Assembly (NCBI GenBank): GCA_009761415.1
Contig: QUOL01000001.1
Span: 930,001 to 994,000, forward strand
Direction: 5' to 3'
Source of the DNA: Sarcomyxa edulis
Lineage: Eukaryota > Basidiomycota > Agaricomycetes > Agaricales > Mycenaceae
DNA length: 64,000 nt
Positions 21,782-34,636 of the stretch are shown here, piece by piece (within the stretch, counting starts at the first letter, position 1; each line of letters opens with the position of its first letter). The notes under the pieces are model-generated. The model made no database searches. It saw nothing but the letters and a program-made list of their open reading frames with translations, and was not told where the DNA came from. The position numbers and the translations under genes were made by a program.

Positions 21782-24378
21782 ATGGCCGACATACCTGTAG
21801 CAGCGCCCTCTCGACGGAAACTGGTGGGACAGCCATTGCTCTATGCTATATCCATATTCGCTAGTCTCGGCGTGTTTCTGGTGTGTTGAACTCTTGTTTC
21901 TCTATTCTCTGACTGATCTCTGTCTAGTTCGGATATGACCAAGGGTAAGCAGTTTAGGTGGTCAGTATTTTATATTGCACACTCATGTCGCCCTAGGGTG
22001 ATGAGTGGAATCATCACTGGTCCATATTTCCGCAAATACTTTGGTGCTCCAGGTCCTATAGAAGTAGGGACCATGGTCGCGGTCTTGGAGATAGGAGCAT
22101 TTAGTGAGTTGACAGAATCATCGGTCGTGCTCACTCTAATGTTTTGAATAGTAACCTCGGTAGCCGCTGGCCGAGTAGGTGATATCATCGGCAGGAAAGG
22201 CACCCTGTTCATCGGTGCCGTGGTTTTCACAGTAGGGGGTGCAGTTCAAACCTTTACTGTAGGATTTTGGACTATGATTGTGGGCAGAATTGTCAGTGGC
22301 TTCGGCGTTGGCCTACTTTCGTGAGCACCATCTTGTAAACCTTCCGCGGCTGTCGTTGACCACACTTGCCATAGAACGATTGTCCCAATATATCAGAGTG
22401 AAATCTCTCCGCCTACACATGTAAACGCGCTTCTCATCTCGTCCAATACTTGCTAACCTCTGTACGAACCCAGCGCGGAGCCTTGGCTTGCATGGAGTTC
22501 ACCGGAAACATATTCGGTTACGCCACCTCGGTGGTAAGTCCTTCCATGTCTTCACCGTTACAAGGACCAATTCGTCTACAGTGGATCGATTACTTCTGTT
22601 CATTCATTGACTCTGATCTTTCATGGCGGCTACCGCTATTCATGCAATGTGTAATCGGAGTCATTCTCTCCATTGGATCGTTGGTTATGCCAGAAAGTCC
22701 TCGGTATGGTGTAGCAGACTCGTTGCTGATCCTGACTAACACCTACATGGACCAGGTGGTTGATTGATACGGACAAAGACGCGGAAGGTATGAGAGTCAT
22801 TGCTGACCTGCACGGTGGCGACCCAGAGGATCTGGTCGCGATAGCAGAATACCAAGAGATCAAAGAAAAAGTCGAGGAAGAAGTTAGTACAGCTGTCTAA
22901 CAAGAAGTATACGGCTGATTTATATAATTGACAGCGGAACTCCGGCGAAGGTCGATCCTACGCTGTTATGTGGAGAAAATACAAGCGCCGTGTACTTCTC
23001 GCCATGTCTTCACAGGCATTCGCTCAATTGGTGCGTTCGGGCTTGACTCTGATTGTTTCGTGCGAACTAAAAGCTGCCTTCAGAACGGAATCAACGGTAA
23101 GATCGATTGTATAAACGGTGTACTAGAACTGCTACTGATCCTACCCCGCTAGTCATATCGTACTATGCTCGTGAGTGAACCCTCTTTCGAATAACGTGTA
23201 CCTGGGTCTTGGTTGATGTTCATTTTCTCCAGCTCGAGTTTTCGAAGGTGGCGCCTCTCACTCTCTGATTCTGAATGTAACTAATGCAATATACAGCGGC
23301 TGGTTGGATTGGCCGTGATGCTATCCTCATGACTGGCATAAATTCCATCATCTACCTACTAAGCACATTACCTCCGTCAGTAGGCCAATGTCCAATCCAA
23401 CGAACAATATTTTCTGACCGTCTCATCCAGTTGGTACCTTGTTGACCGGTGGGGCCGACGTCCTATCTTGCTATCCGGTGCAGTTGTGGTCCGTGGCTTC
23501 TCCTTTCACCTGAACCTTCCTCTCACAATGTGCTCTCTCCATACAGATGGGCGTTGCGTTAGCCACTACTGGCTGGTGGCTATACATCGACGTTCCCCAG
23601 ACGGCAAATGCAGTCGTCATCTGTGTGATCATCTTCAATGCTGCCTTTGGCTACAGGTCTGTCTTTTCGGACGGTTTTATGTCTTTTTAACTTATGTATC
23701 TTCTATAGTTGGGGTCCATTGCCTTGGTTGTACCCACCAGAAGTCGGTCACCGTCTTAGTTCGCACACTCTCCACTGCTGACAATTCGATTAGATTATGC
23801 CCCTCACAGTCCGCGCCAAGGGAGTTTCTCTCTCCACGGCTACTAATTGGGCTTTCAATTTCCTCGTGGGAGAGACAACTCCGTATCTTCAAGAAGTCAT
23901 CCGATGGCGTTTGTATCCAATGCACGGATTCTTCTGCGCCTGTAGTTTTGTCCTAGGTAAGCGACTCCATCTCTTGAAGAGTCACTGATTCAACTAATTC
24001 TTCTCATTAGTATATTTCCGTAAGTCTTTTTGATCCTACGCATCAATCGCGCGACTGATAGCTCCTAGTCTATCCTGAGACCATGGGCGTCCCCTTGGAA
24101 GAGATGGACGCAGTATTTGGTGAAGGTAGTTCATTTTCTCTGCACCTACGTGTAATGAGACTAAAAACCCCACGTCCTACGTAGATGAACTCGAAAACGA
24201 GCGGGACAATGAATCAGAAAGAGCATCACTGGTTTCGAACGCCTACCCTACTAATCATCAATCGATTAGTAGTCCCTCTACGCCCGTCCGACGCCAAGCC
24301 AGTGGAGGTTGGGTTAGTAAACTGCTTAACCGAGATAAACGTTCATATACGCCTATCGGTGGAGAGGACGAGGAATAG
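21782..24378 (+). CDS. MFS sugar-porter family transporter
   Basis: Many short exons. The joined product has the sugar-porter marks: FASLGVFLFGYDQGVMSGII in helix 1, the loop GRVGDIIGRKG, the motif PESPRWL, LNGINVISYYAPRVFE, a second-half loop DRWGRRPILL, and the end-of-core motif PETMGVPLEEMDAVFG. About twelve membrane helices are visible. The C-terminal tail is hydrophilic, with Ser-rich SSPSTPVRR and an acidic end GGEDEE. It probably imports a hexose or related sugar by proton symport across the plasma membrane; substrate is not readable. The start ATG is at 21782; the stop TAG ends at 24378. Confidence 0.9.
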
Positions 24379-24964
24379 GAACTCGCGAGGATGAATAGCG
24401 AGGAACCGGAGGACGGCGAAGAAGATCCATCGAAAGAACCCGAAAGACCGTCATTGGAATCATCGTCGTCGTAGCTGTGGATCACTCGGAATGGGGGATG
24501 TATATTGTGTGTGTCAAGACATTGGCAGATAGTTTGGTATACTCCTTTCCTTCAGTTGCAACCTTTTCATCCTCACATTTCTATCTCCACATACCCCGTT
24601 TGCTTTACCATTCTTTTGGCGTTAGCCTGCGATAATAATGATGTTCACTAACTCATAGTATGTAGCCAGTAATGTACATACTTACTCGATGGACCATATA
24701 GATGCAATACCCGGACCTCCAATCGATCGTGATTCTTGCTGACCTTTTGTTACCTGCGCCACAGAGACGTGCGCGCTGTGGCAATAACAACGAACATAAC
24801 TCAGTCTCAAAAAAATATGATGTTGTAACAAGTCGCTATTAGCGCCTGCACATCGTCTACAATCGATGAGCTACCAACGGGCGCTTTCAAGTTCGAGGAT
24901 AAGTGGCATCTGTTTCCGGCCGCTGATGACTTAAACAAGGTCACTTCATTTTGGTTTCGCACGC
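24379..24964. other. Intergenic, promoter of helicase gene
   Basis: About 590 bp. An A/T-rich part (24480-24700) looks like the 3' UTR and terminator of the transporter. No gene or clear motif is seen. Minus-strand frames that open here are fragmentary. Confidence 0.45.
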
Positions 24965-26878
24965 ATGAAATCTTTGCTTTCGACTGCGACAACCATCCGG
25001 GCTCGTCATTGTCAATTGACATGCCGCCATGGATTTGTTCGACATATGGCACGTAGCACAAGAGCCCATGCTCTTTCTGAAAGCCGTGCCCCACAAACCA
25101 TTACTCCCAGGTTGACATTCGAGGACATAGGCGTTCGAGCTCCCATAGCTGCTGCCGTGCATGAAGCATTTCCAAATGTGAAATACCCAACGAAATGTCA
25201 GGCAGAGTTCATACCAGCTGTCTTGGATCACAAGGATGTGTTGTTGAAAGACGATACGGGTACTGGGAAGTGAGTATCTATATCCTTGCCCGCGAAGATG
25301 GTCTCAGACAGCTAACACACGTTCTTTCCCTCCCTTTCAGATCTTTTGGGTTGATCGTAGCTTTGCTAAGTAAGCCCCGTGTAACTGGTCGAAATCCATG
25401 GTCTGGCGAGCCCATTGCAAAAAAGACCATAACCTCTCTAGTCATCGTTCCTCATCGTGACCTGGCCTTCCAGATGCAGCACTGGATCGAACGAATGGTC
25501 AATACTGCAGAATCACCCCCTCCACTTGACTCGATATCACAAGTCCTCGTTCGAGACGGAGGAGCACATCTCACCACCGGAGTCGCCAAACTGCAAGCCA
25601 CGCCACCTCATATACTCATAGGAACACCGCAAGCTCTACTGGATCTGTATTGGTCACATCGGGATGCACTGCGGTTCCCGAGACTCTCGACTGTGGTTGT
25701 AGACGAGGTGGATTATTTGATCGACGTCTTAGCCCCGAACAGTACAGGTAAATGGGCGATCAAGAACGCGCAAAAACTCAAGAAACATCCCGGGATGACT
25801 CGAGCGTTGTTAGATTATATCTATGACTCGCGGAGACAGGAATTTGAACGGAGTCTTGACTATGATGAGGAGGACATCACGCCGAATCCTGCGGGCAAGC
25901 CTCCATACCCTAACCCACTCCCACAACTTATCATGACCAGCGCAACGTTGCAAAAACATCTGAAATTCCATCTCCATCGAAAGTCTGGTTGGTTTGAGCC
26001 GGGGAAGGTTACGAATATAACGGGATCGAGGAAGGAAATCTTTGCAGCGGACGAACCACCTCCCTCCCTGGAAACACTTGCAGACCAATCTACACCTGCA
26101 GAAAAGGAGGGTAACGGTTTGGCAAGTGGTATCAAACACTATGTTCTGGTCGTCCATGTGAATGGACAGGTGGAAAATATCGATGGCGCAAAAGAGTCTT
26201 CTCCCGAGGCTTCTGTGACGGCTGAAGACGAGGTGGACGTTGACTCATTGGTGGAGAAGATTGAATCTGCTCCTCAACTTCAACCTCTTCCGTCAGACTT
26301 GGATCCTGCTATTATCGAAAGTGAGTCCCCCTCTTGATGAGTAATAGCCCTGGATTAATCATTTTCTAGAATTCCTTACAACACCAACGCCGTTCAAATC
26401 AAGTATCATGGAGACCATTGCAGCCACTTTTGCGCTTGATGTTCCATCCATCGCACTACTCGTTATACCTGCCAACGCTCCTCTGCAACGAGTCGTTTGG
26501 GAATTACGAGAGCTGGGCGTGAATGCTCATGGATTAGATTTGCTTTCGAATGAGAGAGGAAGGAGCTATTTATTAGCAGAAGCCCCGAGCGATGAGAATC
26601 CTACACTTCTCGTAGGGACGAACGCGACGATCCGAGGGTTGGATTTGCCGGACTTGACTCATGTTTTCAGTCTGGGAATACCAGAAGGCCCGAAGATATC
26701 TAGTGGTACGGTCAGTTCGTACTTGCATATTGCGGGGCGGGTGGGACGGTTCGGACGAGGAGGGAAGATGATCACGGTTGTGGAGAAGGGCATCTTCACG
26801 AACGATGATGTTTCAAAGATGCATAGGATACTCAGATCTGCGGGTGTTCAAGCGTCGAAACTGGAGCATTTCGAGTAG
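24965..26878 (+). CDS. MRH4: DEAD-box-type RNA helicase, Mrh4-like, probably mitochondrial
   Basis: Three exons (24965-25269, 25341-26320, 26370-26878) give 597 aa. The start MKSLLSTATTIRARHCQLTC is presequence-like. Helicase motifs in order: Q-motif region (LTFEDIGVRAPIAAAV ... KYPTKCQAEFIPAVL), Walker A LKDDTGTGKS split by the first intron, IVPHRDLAFQM, motif Ib GTPQ, motif II DEVD in place of DEAD, motif III SAT, and motif VI HIAGRVGRFGRGG. Between motif III and the second RecA lobe there is an extra acidic Ser/Glu-rich insert (KESSPEASVTAEDEVDVDS). Mrh4 proteins assemble the large mitoribosomal subunit. The assignment is by domain form and presequence. Confidence 0.85.
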
Positions 26879-27381
26879 CGTACTCATACCACTAGGATGT
26901 CCACTGATGTCCATTACCTGGCCATGCCACTGGGATGTACGTTGTTGGTACGTTGAATCAAAAGTATTTTAGCCACGCCGCTGTTTCAGTTCTGAAATCC
27001 GGTCGCGTCCGCGGCATCAAAGTGCATTGCATGAAATTCCTGCGGAAACCTGCGGACGTTCTTTGTAGTGTTCCTGCTACTCCCTGCTCTGTTACGGAAT
27101 AATATTCCAATTTCGAGGTCGAGGTCTAGGTTACCTGACAGTGAGAAGCTAACGTTGCTAGTATACCCTATTTCTGTCCTTTTTCGCTATAAAAGAACCA
27201 GTTTGCGGTCCATCTCCACCGTGGAATTTGCACTGGCGGCTGACCTTCCTTTTCACCCAGCGAACTCGGTTTTTATACCCATTTATCATCCCAGTATTCC
27301 GTCCCATCAGTAGCACTTGATTCACCTTCGTTTTTCCCTGCAAAGGCTCCGCTCCTTATCTTCTGTCTTCAAACCGCCACC
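26879..27381. promoter_or_regulatory. Intergenic with TATA box upstream of DUF4203 gene
   Basis: A TATAAAAG element lies at 27188-27195, about 190 nt before the ATG at 27382. This implies a 5' UTR of about 150 nt. No other gene is seen in the 500 bp. Confidence 0.5.
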
Positions 27382-30239
27382 ATGTCCTTAGCGGGACCAC
27401 GAATAATGCGGCGCTGCATCCTCTTTCTCGCCATATTCCTCCTCGGCCTAGTTACCGCCCAATCCTCGTCCAATTCTGCTTCTACGACCTCCGTATCGAC
27501 AACGGCCTCTCAGAGTCTCTCTGTGTCTCTGAGTCTGACGACCAGCTCGGTCACAATTACCACCACCACCCGGTCAGGCAATCAGGTTTCCTCCATAGCC
27601 ACCGTCGTTCCCACTACTTTCAATGTCACTAGCACAATCACACCCACAGCTACGTCTTCCCAGACCTCGAGCTCGTCGTCAGCAACCACTTCCGCGTCTG
27701 CATCCGCCTCAGCCACACCGATCGTCCTCGACACTAAGCTTGACCCTGCCTTCGGTGTGCTAGGCGGCATCCTGATAATTACAGGTCTACCGAGTGCTTT
27801 CTGGGGTCACAAGAATCGATGGTGAGCTGGCAATTGACGCGTGGCTTACAGCGGAAATGGACAGTTGCTAACGCCGTGTAATGAATGCACGTAGGACTTC
27901 TTTCTTCTTGATCGGATACTATACCCTTTCACTGGTATGCGCCGTTCTAATCATCAAATTCGGTGTTCTCCCATCTGTAAACCCACCTAGCAAAACTCTA
28001 CGGGGAATGTTCGTGTTGGCTACTTCCATCGCCGGAATCGCAGGTGGAGGTATAGCTATTTTCTTCTGGAAGATGGCGAGATATGGTATTGGATTCTGGG
28101 GAGGATTTGCTTTTGGTCTATGGATTCAATGCTTCCACGACGGAGGACTCATCAAGGCAATTGGTCTTAGATGGATCCTCTATATCGGTGCGTTTTGTTC
28201 CGCACTCATCGTAGGGTTCCATTGCTGACTGACCGTGGCAGGATGTTCTGTCATCGGGTTCGTATTGTGTACCATCCCGAAGATACACTACCATATTCTC
28301 CTAGTGTCTACCGCATTCGTGGGTTCATCTGCTCTCATGTTGGGTGTCGATTGCTTCACAACCGCTGGATTGAAAGAGGCAAGCTTTACGTCTTACCCTT
28401 GCATTCGTATTATGTATACTAACTTTTTGTTGGTGCTGTGGCTTGCAGTTCTACATGTGGAACCTAGGGTTCCGATCTCTATTCCCGAAGTTTACCAACA
28501 ACGGCATCGAGTTCCCCGTCTCGCAGACGATGCAGATCGAACTGGGTATCATTGGAGCGGTTTCTCTCATGGGTATCGCTGTACAATTGCGCATCCTCAA
28601 GATCTTGCAAAAGAAGCTCCACGAGATTCAAGAAGACCAGAAGAAACGAGACGAGGAAGCCGAACTCCAAGCCACGGAAAGATTCAGTTCGGTCATGAAA
28701 GACAGGGACCAGTGGGAAAAGGAACACCCCACTTTGAACATGCATGGTCGACAAGAAAGTAACTATTCGAGCATGCCTCTGATGAAGGACCGTGATGGCA
28801 GCATGTCGCCTGGAACTCCGAGTCCGGACCTTCGTCGTTCTTCCGAATATACTCATGTCGGTGGGGACGGTCGTTCACGTCATGCCTCGGGCGTCTCGGA
28901 ATTCTTTGCTGCTCCCACTCCCGATGAGGACCTCAAACGTGCCACAAGAAACCTGCAAAGTCCCGGAGCTTTACCGACATTGGACCTCGGTCTTGGAATC
29001 AAGGACGATGTCCCGCGTAGCTTCATCGTTCCCGATATGAAAGCCACAACAAGTCGCAAAGATCTAACCCCAGAGGAGCTTGAAGAGCTTAAACGCAAAG
29101 AACAACTTCTTGCCGAGATCCAAACTATCCGCCGGTCCATTGACGCTTTGAAATCAGAGAGTCCGACGTTATCTTCTTCAGATCCCAACTCTCGTCATCC
29201 ATCCGATGCTACTGCCACCCTCTTACCCCTACCTGTATCGCCTGCCCATCTTCGTCCACCCAGAGAACATGATCCTCGAGCGAGGGTACATTCTATGGAG
29301 ATGTCGGCTTTGGCAACTTCCCCTCTACTTGGAGAATCTATCAGTCGACCCTCTAGTACGCCTCTTCGAGATAACGACTGGGATGCATACGTCCACGACA
29401 GAAAATTGTATCAGCCACCCGCTGGGATATCTGCTCCCATTGCCACGACGGCTTCTCCGAGAATGCATATCCCACAAGCAGTGACCGATGCTATTGCAGA
29501 ACGAAGACGGCGAGAAAGCGTTTTATCTGGTGATCTACTCCGGGACAAGGACTCGTCATCGGATGATGTGCCCGTCGCTACACTGGCCCACCATGCCAAG
29601 GCGCATAGAAGGACGTCTACTGGGGCTACTAACGTTCCAGTCAACATCCTTCCTCCTCGAAAATTGTCTTCGCCTATCGTTGCGCCTACGCCACAAAGAC
29701 CTGGTGGCGCGCCACGGACACGTACGTTTGAGGAGCTGAATGAACGACATCGGGAAAAAATGAGGGACCTGCAGGCACCTCTTACTCAAGCTGAGAGGGA
29801 GAATGCGGAACTCGAGGCGGCTAAAGAACGGTGGGAGAAGGCGAAGGCTGCTGAGAGAGATGCAGTAACGCGTCGACAAGCAGAAAAGGCTGCGTATCTC
29901 GACAAGAAGAAACGAGCCGAGGAGGATGAGCAGAGGACAGGAAGGAAGTTACGCCCAAGTCCTGGCGAGCCACAGTCGCGGTCGTTGAGTGCGGATAAAC
30001 TTGCAGTACTCGGTGGCTCTTCTTCGAAACGGCTGTCTACGATGAAAGTCGAGGATTGGCAGAAGTATCAGCAGCAGGACGCGAGCGCCGCGGAGATGGG
30101 TGTACGGACTGATCGTCATGGTGCGCCTCATGCTGGTTCGAGCCATCGACGGGAGTCCCGCTCTGCAGGAGTACCTTTCCCTGATACTATCAAGCCTCGA
30201 GGTAGTAATGACCGTCATAGGCATGAGCCAGTGAACTGA
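27382..30239 (+). CDS. DUF4203/TMEM198-type multi-pass membrane protein (886 aa)
   Basis: Four exons: 27382-27821, 27895-28187, 28242-28378 and 28449-30239; the sum is 886 aa. A signal peptide (RRCILFLAIFLLGLVTA) leads to a Ser/Thr-rich extracellular stretch. Seven or so helices follow, for example FGVLGGILIITGLPSAFW, TSFFLIGYYTLSLVCAVLI, FVLATSIAGIAGGGIAIFFW and CSVIGFVLCTIP, with the Gly-rich DUF4203 pattern. The large cytoplasmic tail has a Glu/Lys coiled-coil (LRILKILQKKLHEIQEDQKK), disordered Ser/Pro regions and a second charged helix (ENAELEAAKERWEKAKAAER). The function of the family is not settled. The third intron (28379-28448) begins with GC (GCAAGC), not GT. Confidence 0.82.
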
Positions 30240-30660
30240 TTGTAGGTGACCCGCACGACTATTTTTTGGCAGAACCTTTTGTATTTTTTTCTCTGATCCA
30301 GCTACTTTCTCCATTCATACCTCGCTCCATACACATACGGACTAGATGGACTACACATGGCTGACACAATCGATCCCCCACACCTCCATCATTCTTTTTA
30401 ATTTGACAATCGGACCTTGCACTATATTCTTGATAATTTACACATATGGTTTGTCTCTCTTCTCTCGTCTCGCTATGTAACGCTTCGAATGCTCGCAATG
30501 TCTTCTACGTATCCCGTACGCGTATAGAATCAGAACTGTTTCTAGGATGGCCTCCACCGTGTCCGTCTCTGTCTCGACCGTGACGTAATCGAGGTAGGTT
30601 TTGCTTCAAAGGTCGTCCTTGCTCGTTCTCCCTCCAGGCTACTCTTCGCTTCCCTCCAGC
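30240..30660. other. Intergenic, no feature seen
   Basis: About 420 bp, T-rich after the DUF4203 stop (probable 3' UTR), then C/T-rich up to the next ATG. No gene seen. Confidence 0.45.
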
Positions 30661-31378
30661 ATGTCGTTGACAATCCAACAACGTTCAAAATCGGCACCAC
30701 AGCCTATATCATCCCTGTCGTCGTCGTCCTCTAAAATAACACGATCATTCTCACAACATGATCTTCTTCCTGATGGGCGTTTGCTAAATACTACTGCTGT
30801 TACTCGCTCGACCAGGTCTTTGGCGTACTCTCCTCGAACTGAGCGGGAGGACCCTTTTAGCTTGGCTGGATTCTTCCCGCCTTCGTTTACTCCGCAGGAG
30901 GAGGAGGAGGAATGGAGCTGGCTGCGCGGCGAGCAGGATCTGCATGAGCGCTCGGACCTGCACTCGACGACAACCTTACTTCCAACGACATCTGGGATGC
31001 TCAGTCAGACCCAGGACAAGCTTCTGGCTGATACTATTCAAAGCGAGGATAAATTGGGTGTATTATCGCTCGGTATGTTTCGTCTCTAACTACAGGGTAC
31101 GTTGATCCCGATATGCCTCTTTGTTAGATACCCTGAGCCTGTTCTCAACCCGCGAACCGTACGACCGACTCTTCTCACCGTACTCTGAAGATGAAGCAGT
31201 GGACGAGGATTCGTTGTATCTCGCGCTGTGCTCACGCCGCGCGAACCGAGTTGCCGTACCGAGTGGGCGCGAGAGTGAGTTTGGGACATTGTTTCTACCG
31301 GGGGTGGCCAGTGAAAAGACGGCCTCGGGGAAGTCATGGGTGGCATATATATACGATGTCTTTCAGCAGTTGCTATGA
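30661..31378 (+). CDS. Hypothetical Ser-rich acidic protein (220 aa)
   Basis: Not recognised. Exons 30661-31072 and 31128-31378 join in frame across a GTATGT...TTAG intron. The first half is Ser-rich and basic (PISSLSSSSSKITRSFSQHD). The middle has FSLAGFFPPSF and an acidic run QEEEEEWSWLRGEQD. The second half (DTLSLFSTREPYDRLFSPYS ... SLYLALCSRR) is more ordered and ends VAYIYDVFQQLL. There is no signal peptide or membrane helix. It is followed within 165 bp by the CSL gene on the same strand. The start is ATG 30661; the frame is open somewhat further upstream without ATG. Confidence 0.6.
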
Positions 31379-31542
31379 AAATATAGACGGGCAAGTGCAT
31401 GGTCGGACTGGCCTGGACTGGCGTGACCTGGACTGAGTTTGCAGCGGAGATTGAAAAATGCAATAAGATCTCCAGCTGCTCTGTAAAAAAACTCACACAC
31501 CTCTGGCTGTCCTCCCACGGCTGCTCTGATTCCCACACAAGC

Positions 31543-33926
31543 ATGCAGTCGACCTCTGCTATTCCACAATTTGGTTCTCCATCCGCCCATCACTTCGACA
31601 TGGCCGCTGTCGTCCCCCAAGACCCCCCACAGAGAATCGACCATCCCAATCTACCCGACACACCCAATCCCCCCACTTTACCTGCACTTGTAATCATCGT
31701 TTCTTCTTCCTCTATCACTTAATTTATTCATCCGTAATTCGATCTAGGTTTCAAATAACCAACCGTCATCCTCCAATTCCGCGCCATCACCTCCTTCACA
31801 ATCTTCCCCTCAGAATAATTCAATTCCAGATCCAAATGCATCCATCCAATCCATATTAGCTGCTTCCAAGAACTCATCACCTCCCGCCAATCGCCATTTA
31901 CCCAATTGGAACTCATCTTCAGCTCCCCCGCAGCATGATAATGCCGCCCCTGTCGTCACTCAGGTAATCACATTGCACTGTCATGATCATTCCCATCTAA
32001 ATTCGCGCTCCATGTACAGACATCTACCGGAAAGCGCAAGCTAGACGACACAGAGGCAGAGGATCCCCACCACAAAATCCGCAGAATTGTGCGCGACCAC
32101 GTCTCTCAGGACCCTTCCCGCGTTATGCCCATGACAACTGTCATATGTCTCCATGCTGCCGTAGCTCAGAAATCTTACGGAAGCGAAAAGCGTTTCCTGT
32201 GCCCTCCACCTGTTGTCCATATCGAAGGCCCTGTATGGCACATGCGCGCTCAGCAACTATCCATGGCTGTCGTATCAGAAACTGGGGAACGCTCATTTGA
32301 GCAGAAAGCACCGTTGGATAATAACATGACTGCTAGTTTCAAGTTCTTACACGTCACTGGAACGGCCAAAGCGAAGAGTTTTCAGCTCTCGCTCGATATT
32401 TCTGAACCCCCACCCGCTACACTCTCACCAGAGGGCTCAGAGGGTCACACTGGCCGCGTCTGGGCTTCGTTTGATTCTGCACCTGTCACCATCATCTCCA
32501 AACCGTCCAAAAAGACGGCCAAGACGCGTAACATCTCCTCGTGTATCCTTGCCGGGGGACCTGTCTCTTTGTTCAACCGCATCAACTCTCAGACGGTTCG
32601 CACCAAATACATGACGATAGATCATGCTCAATTGTGCGCCAGTAACGTCGCCTGGTCCGCGTTCAACGTCAACGTCGTACGTCGACCCGCAGAGGCGCCA
32701 CCTGTAGGTACGTACCACGTGACAGGGAAAGTTGTAGGATCGTCACTCACACGAACCTTTTTCAGGTGGACCCCAACCGGTGACTTATGGATGTGAAATA
32801 GTCCTGTCAGATACCCATTCTGGCATCTCGACTTCCCCTCTTGTGATCCGTAAAGTGGATAAAGGTCGGGTCTCGGCTGATGACGGTGGTCCTGTCAGTC
32901 AAATGCAAAAGATTGCACTTCAGCGGGTTAATCCTGATGGTTCGAGGCACTACCTCTCTGCAGCAGGGCCTATACCTGGTACACCTGGTGTTATTGCACC
33001 TCCAGCGCCCGGCATGTCTTCTCAGGCTGGAACCCACGCTTTACTCTTCCAATCTCCCCGGGTTCGCGATGAACTCAAGGACGGTGTTCGTATCATCTCG
33101 GATGAAGTGGACGACTATCTCTGCTGGACAATCGTCGGCATCTGTAAGTGCATTCCAACTTGCTATCGCCTATAGTCTACTAACAAAGACGTCAGCTAAA
33201 TTCCAGTACACTTTCTTTGACGCATTCGGTCAGAACAACAATATCCCGGAAATGCCCATCACACCGTTCCCAACACTCTTCACTGCTCCTGTATATCGTC
33301 CCGCCAACAATTCTGTGGAATTGACGGTGTCAAACTTCTTCTACGAGGATCCCAAAACTAGGACTTCGACACCACTCGATGTTTACCTTGGCAACCTTGG
33401 CCCCTTGACGCACCGCGTGTATCAAGCCACGCCTCCTGGTCCTCTTACCAACGTCTCTCCATTCGTTCAGACTCTCACTGGTCCAATGGAGGGAGGTTCG
33501 TCGGGCGATCCGTCTTCTCAAAGCACACTCAACCCTGGTCCACCGAGATACATGCCATCGGGTCCTCTGCACACCATCGTCATCGTCGATATGCCTCCTT
33601 TGCAGGAAGTCATCAAAGCCCTCGAGGAAGATGCGTTACCCGTCAGTAACGACGCCAACGGCAGCCCTCATGATGGACAACACAACGGATCCGGTGCGCC
33701 ACCTCCACCGTCCATCACTGGTCGTAGTCTTCCGTTGTTGTTTATACGTGCTTCGGACGGTGTTGGATACCACTCGGGCCGTACGATTGCTTGCGAGAAT
33801 GTCTTCCATTCGTTGGATCTTGGGGGTATCCCGGGGACGACCTCGAATCCGGAGTGGCTTGCGGCGGCTCAGGCAGCTGCTGCTGCTGATGGGGGCTTAC
33901 ATGGGTGGACATTGAGGGTGATGTAG
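31543..33926 (+). CDS. CSL-family DNA-binding transcription factor (CBF1/Su(H)/Lag-1 type)
   Basis: Five exons (31543-31689, 31748-31963, 32020-32707, 32766-33143, 33196-33926) give 719 aa. A disordered N-terminus rich in Pro, Ser and Asn leads to the Rel-homology N-terminal domain with VCLHAAVAQKSYGSEKRFLC-like sequence (here ICLHAAVAQKSYGSEKRF) and PPPVVHIEGPVW. The beta-trefoil domain includes SKPSKKTAKTRN, LAGGPVSLFNRINSQTVRTK and a final CWTIVGISKFQYTFFDA. A C-terminal Ig-like part (PFPTLFTAPVYR ... HTIVIVDMPPL) completes the fold. These proteins bind GTGRGAA-type sites. Fungi have CSL factors (Cbf11/Cbf12 in fission yeast, linked to adhesion, lipid metabolism and cell cycle) but no Notch. 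It lies upstream of pyruvate kinase on the same strand. Confidence 0.93.
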
Positions 33927-34636
33927 GAGGGGTTTGAAACCTGAATTCCTGTGTTTTTTTTTTTTTGCTTTCGAAGGTCTATCTGTGTAATGTATATATA
34001 TATTCCTCATCTCTCTTTCCTCCTGTCTGTTTTTGCTGTGAAATGCCTAGGCCTCGTGGATATTGGAACCCAGTTTATTCACTCTGTATCACTTCCTTAA
34101 TTTATCGAAGAGTAGCACCGTTTTTGTTGTACGGTCCTCGTACTTATTAAATAAATGGCGTTGCAACTGGCACAGCCGTCGTGTTGGTCTCCCTCATGGC
34201 ATGGTATGTTTCTCTTAGTAATAGCTAGCTGGCTATGGCTGGCGGCCTATCCGGAGATTCTTTCAGCGTCGGAATCTTGAACGGCAATTTGAGGTCATGG
34301 TCCTATGTTGCCTAGACCCGGGCTGGCCCTGAACCATCTTTAGACGCGTTGCGCGCGTCGAACGTATCGAACTCATCACGAACGTTCTCTTGGGTACATC
34401 TTAGCGTTGACGCCGTGCCAGCTCAAGCCATTCCACATTGATAACGCTTAAGAAACGCGTACTTCTTATCCCCAAAAAAATAATCACTTGTTTTACCGAA
34501 GAAACAGCAAGAAACGTGTTCATTTTTTATTTTGGCTCCGATCGGTAAATTCGATCTAAAGACCTTATAAAAGGAGTCGCTTCTGCATTTCTGCCTTTCA
34601 ACTCTCCTCCATCCCCCAAACGAACTATCTCAAAAA
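33927..34636. promoter_or_regulatory. Pyruvate kinase promoter: TATA box and pyrimidine-rich start; poly-T near CSL end
   Basis: A run of 13 T lies at 33954-33966 just after the CSL stop. A TATAAAAG element is at 34566-34573, about 64 nt before the pyruvate kinase ATG, followed by a C/T-rich start region (CTTTCAACTCTCCTCC). This is the pattern of a highly expressed fungal gene. No other gene is seen in the 710 bp. Confidence 0.6.
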
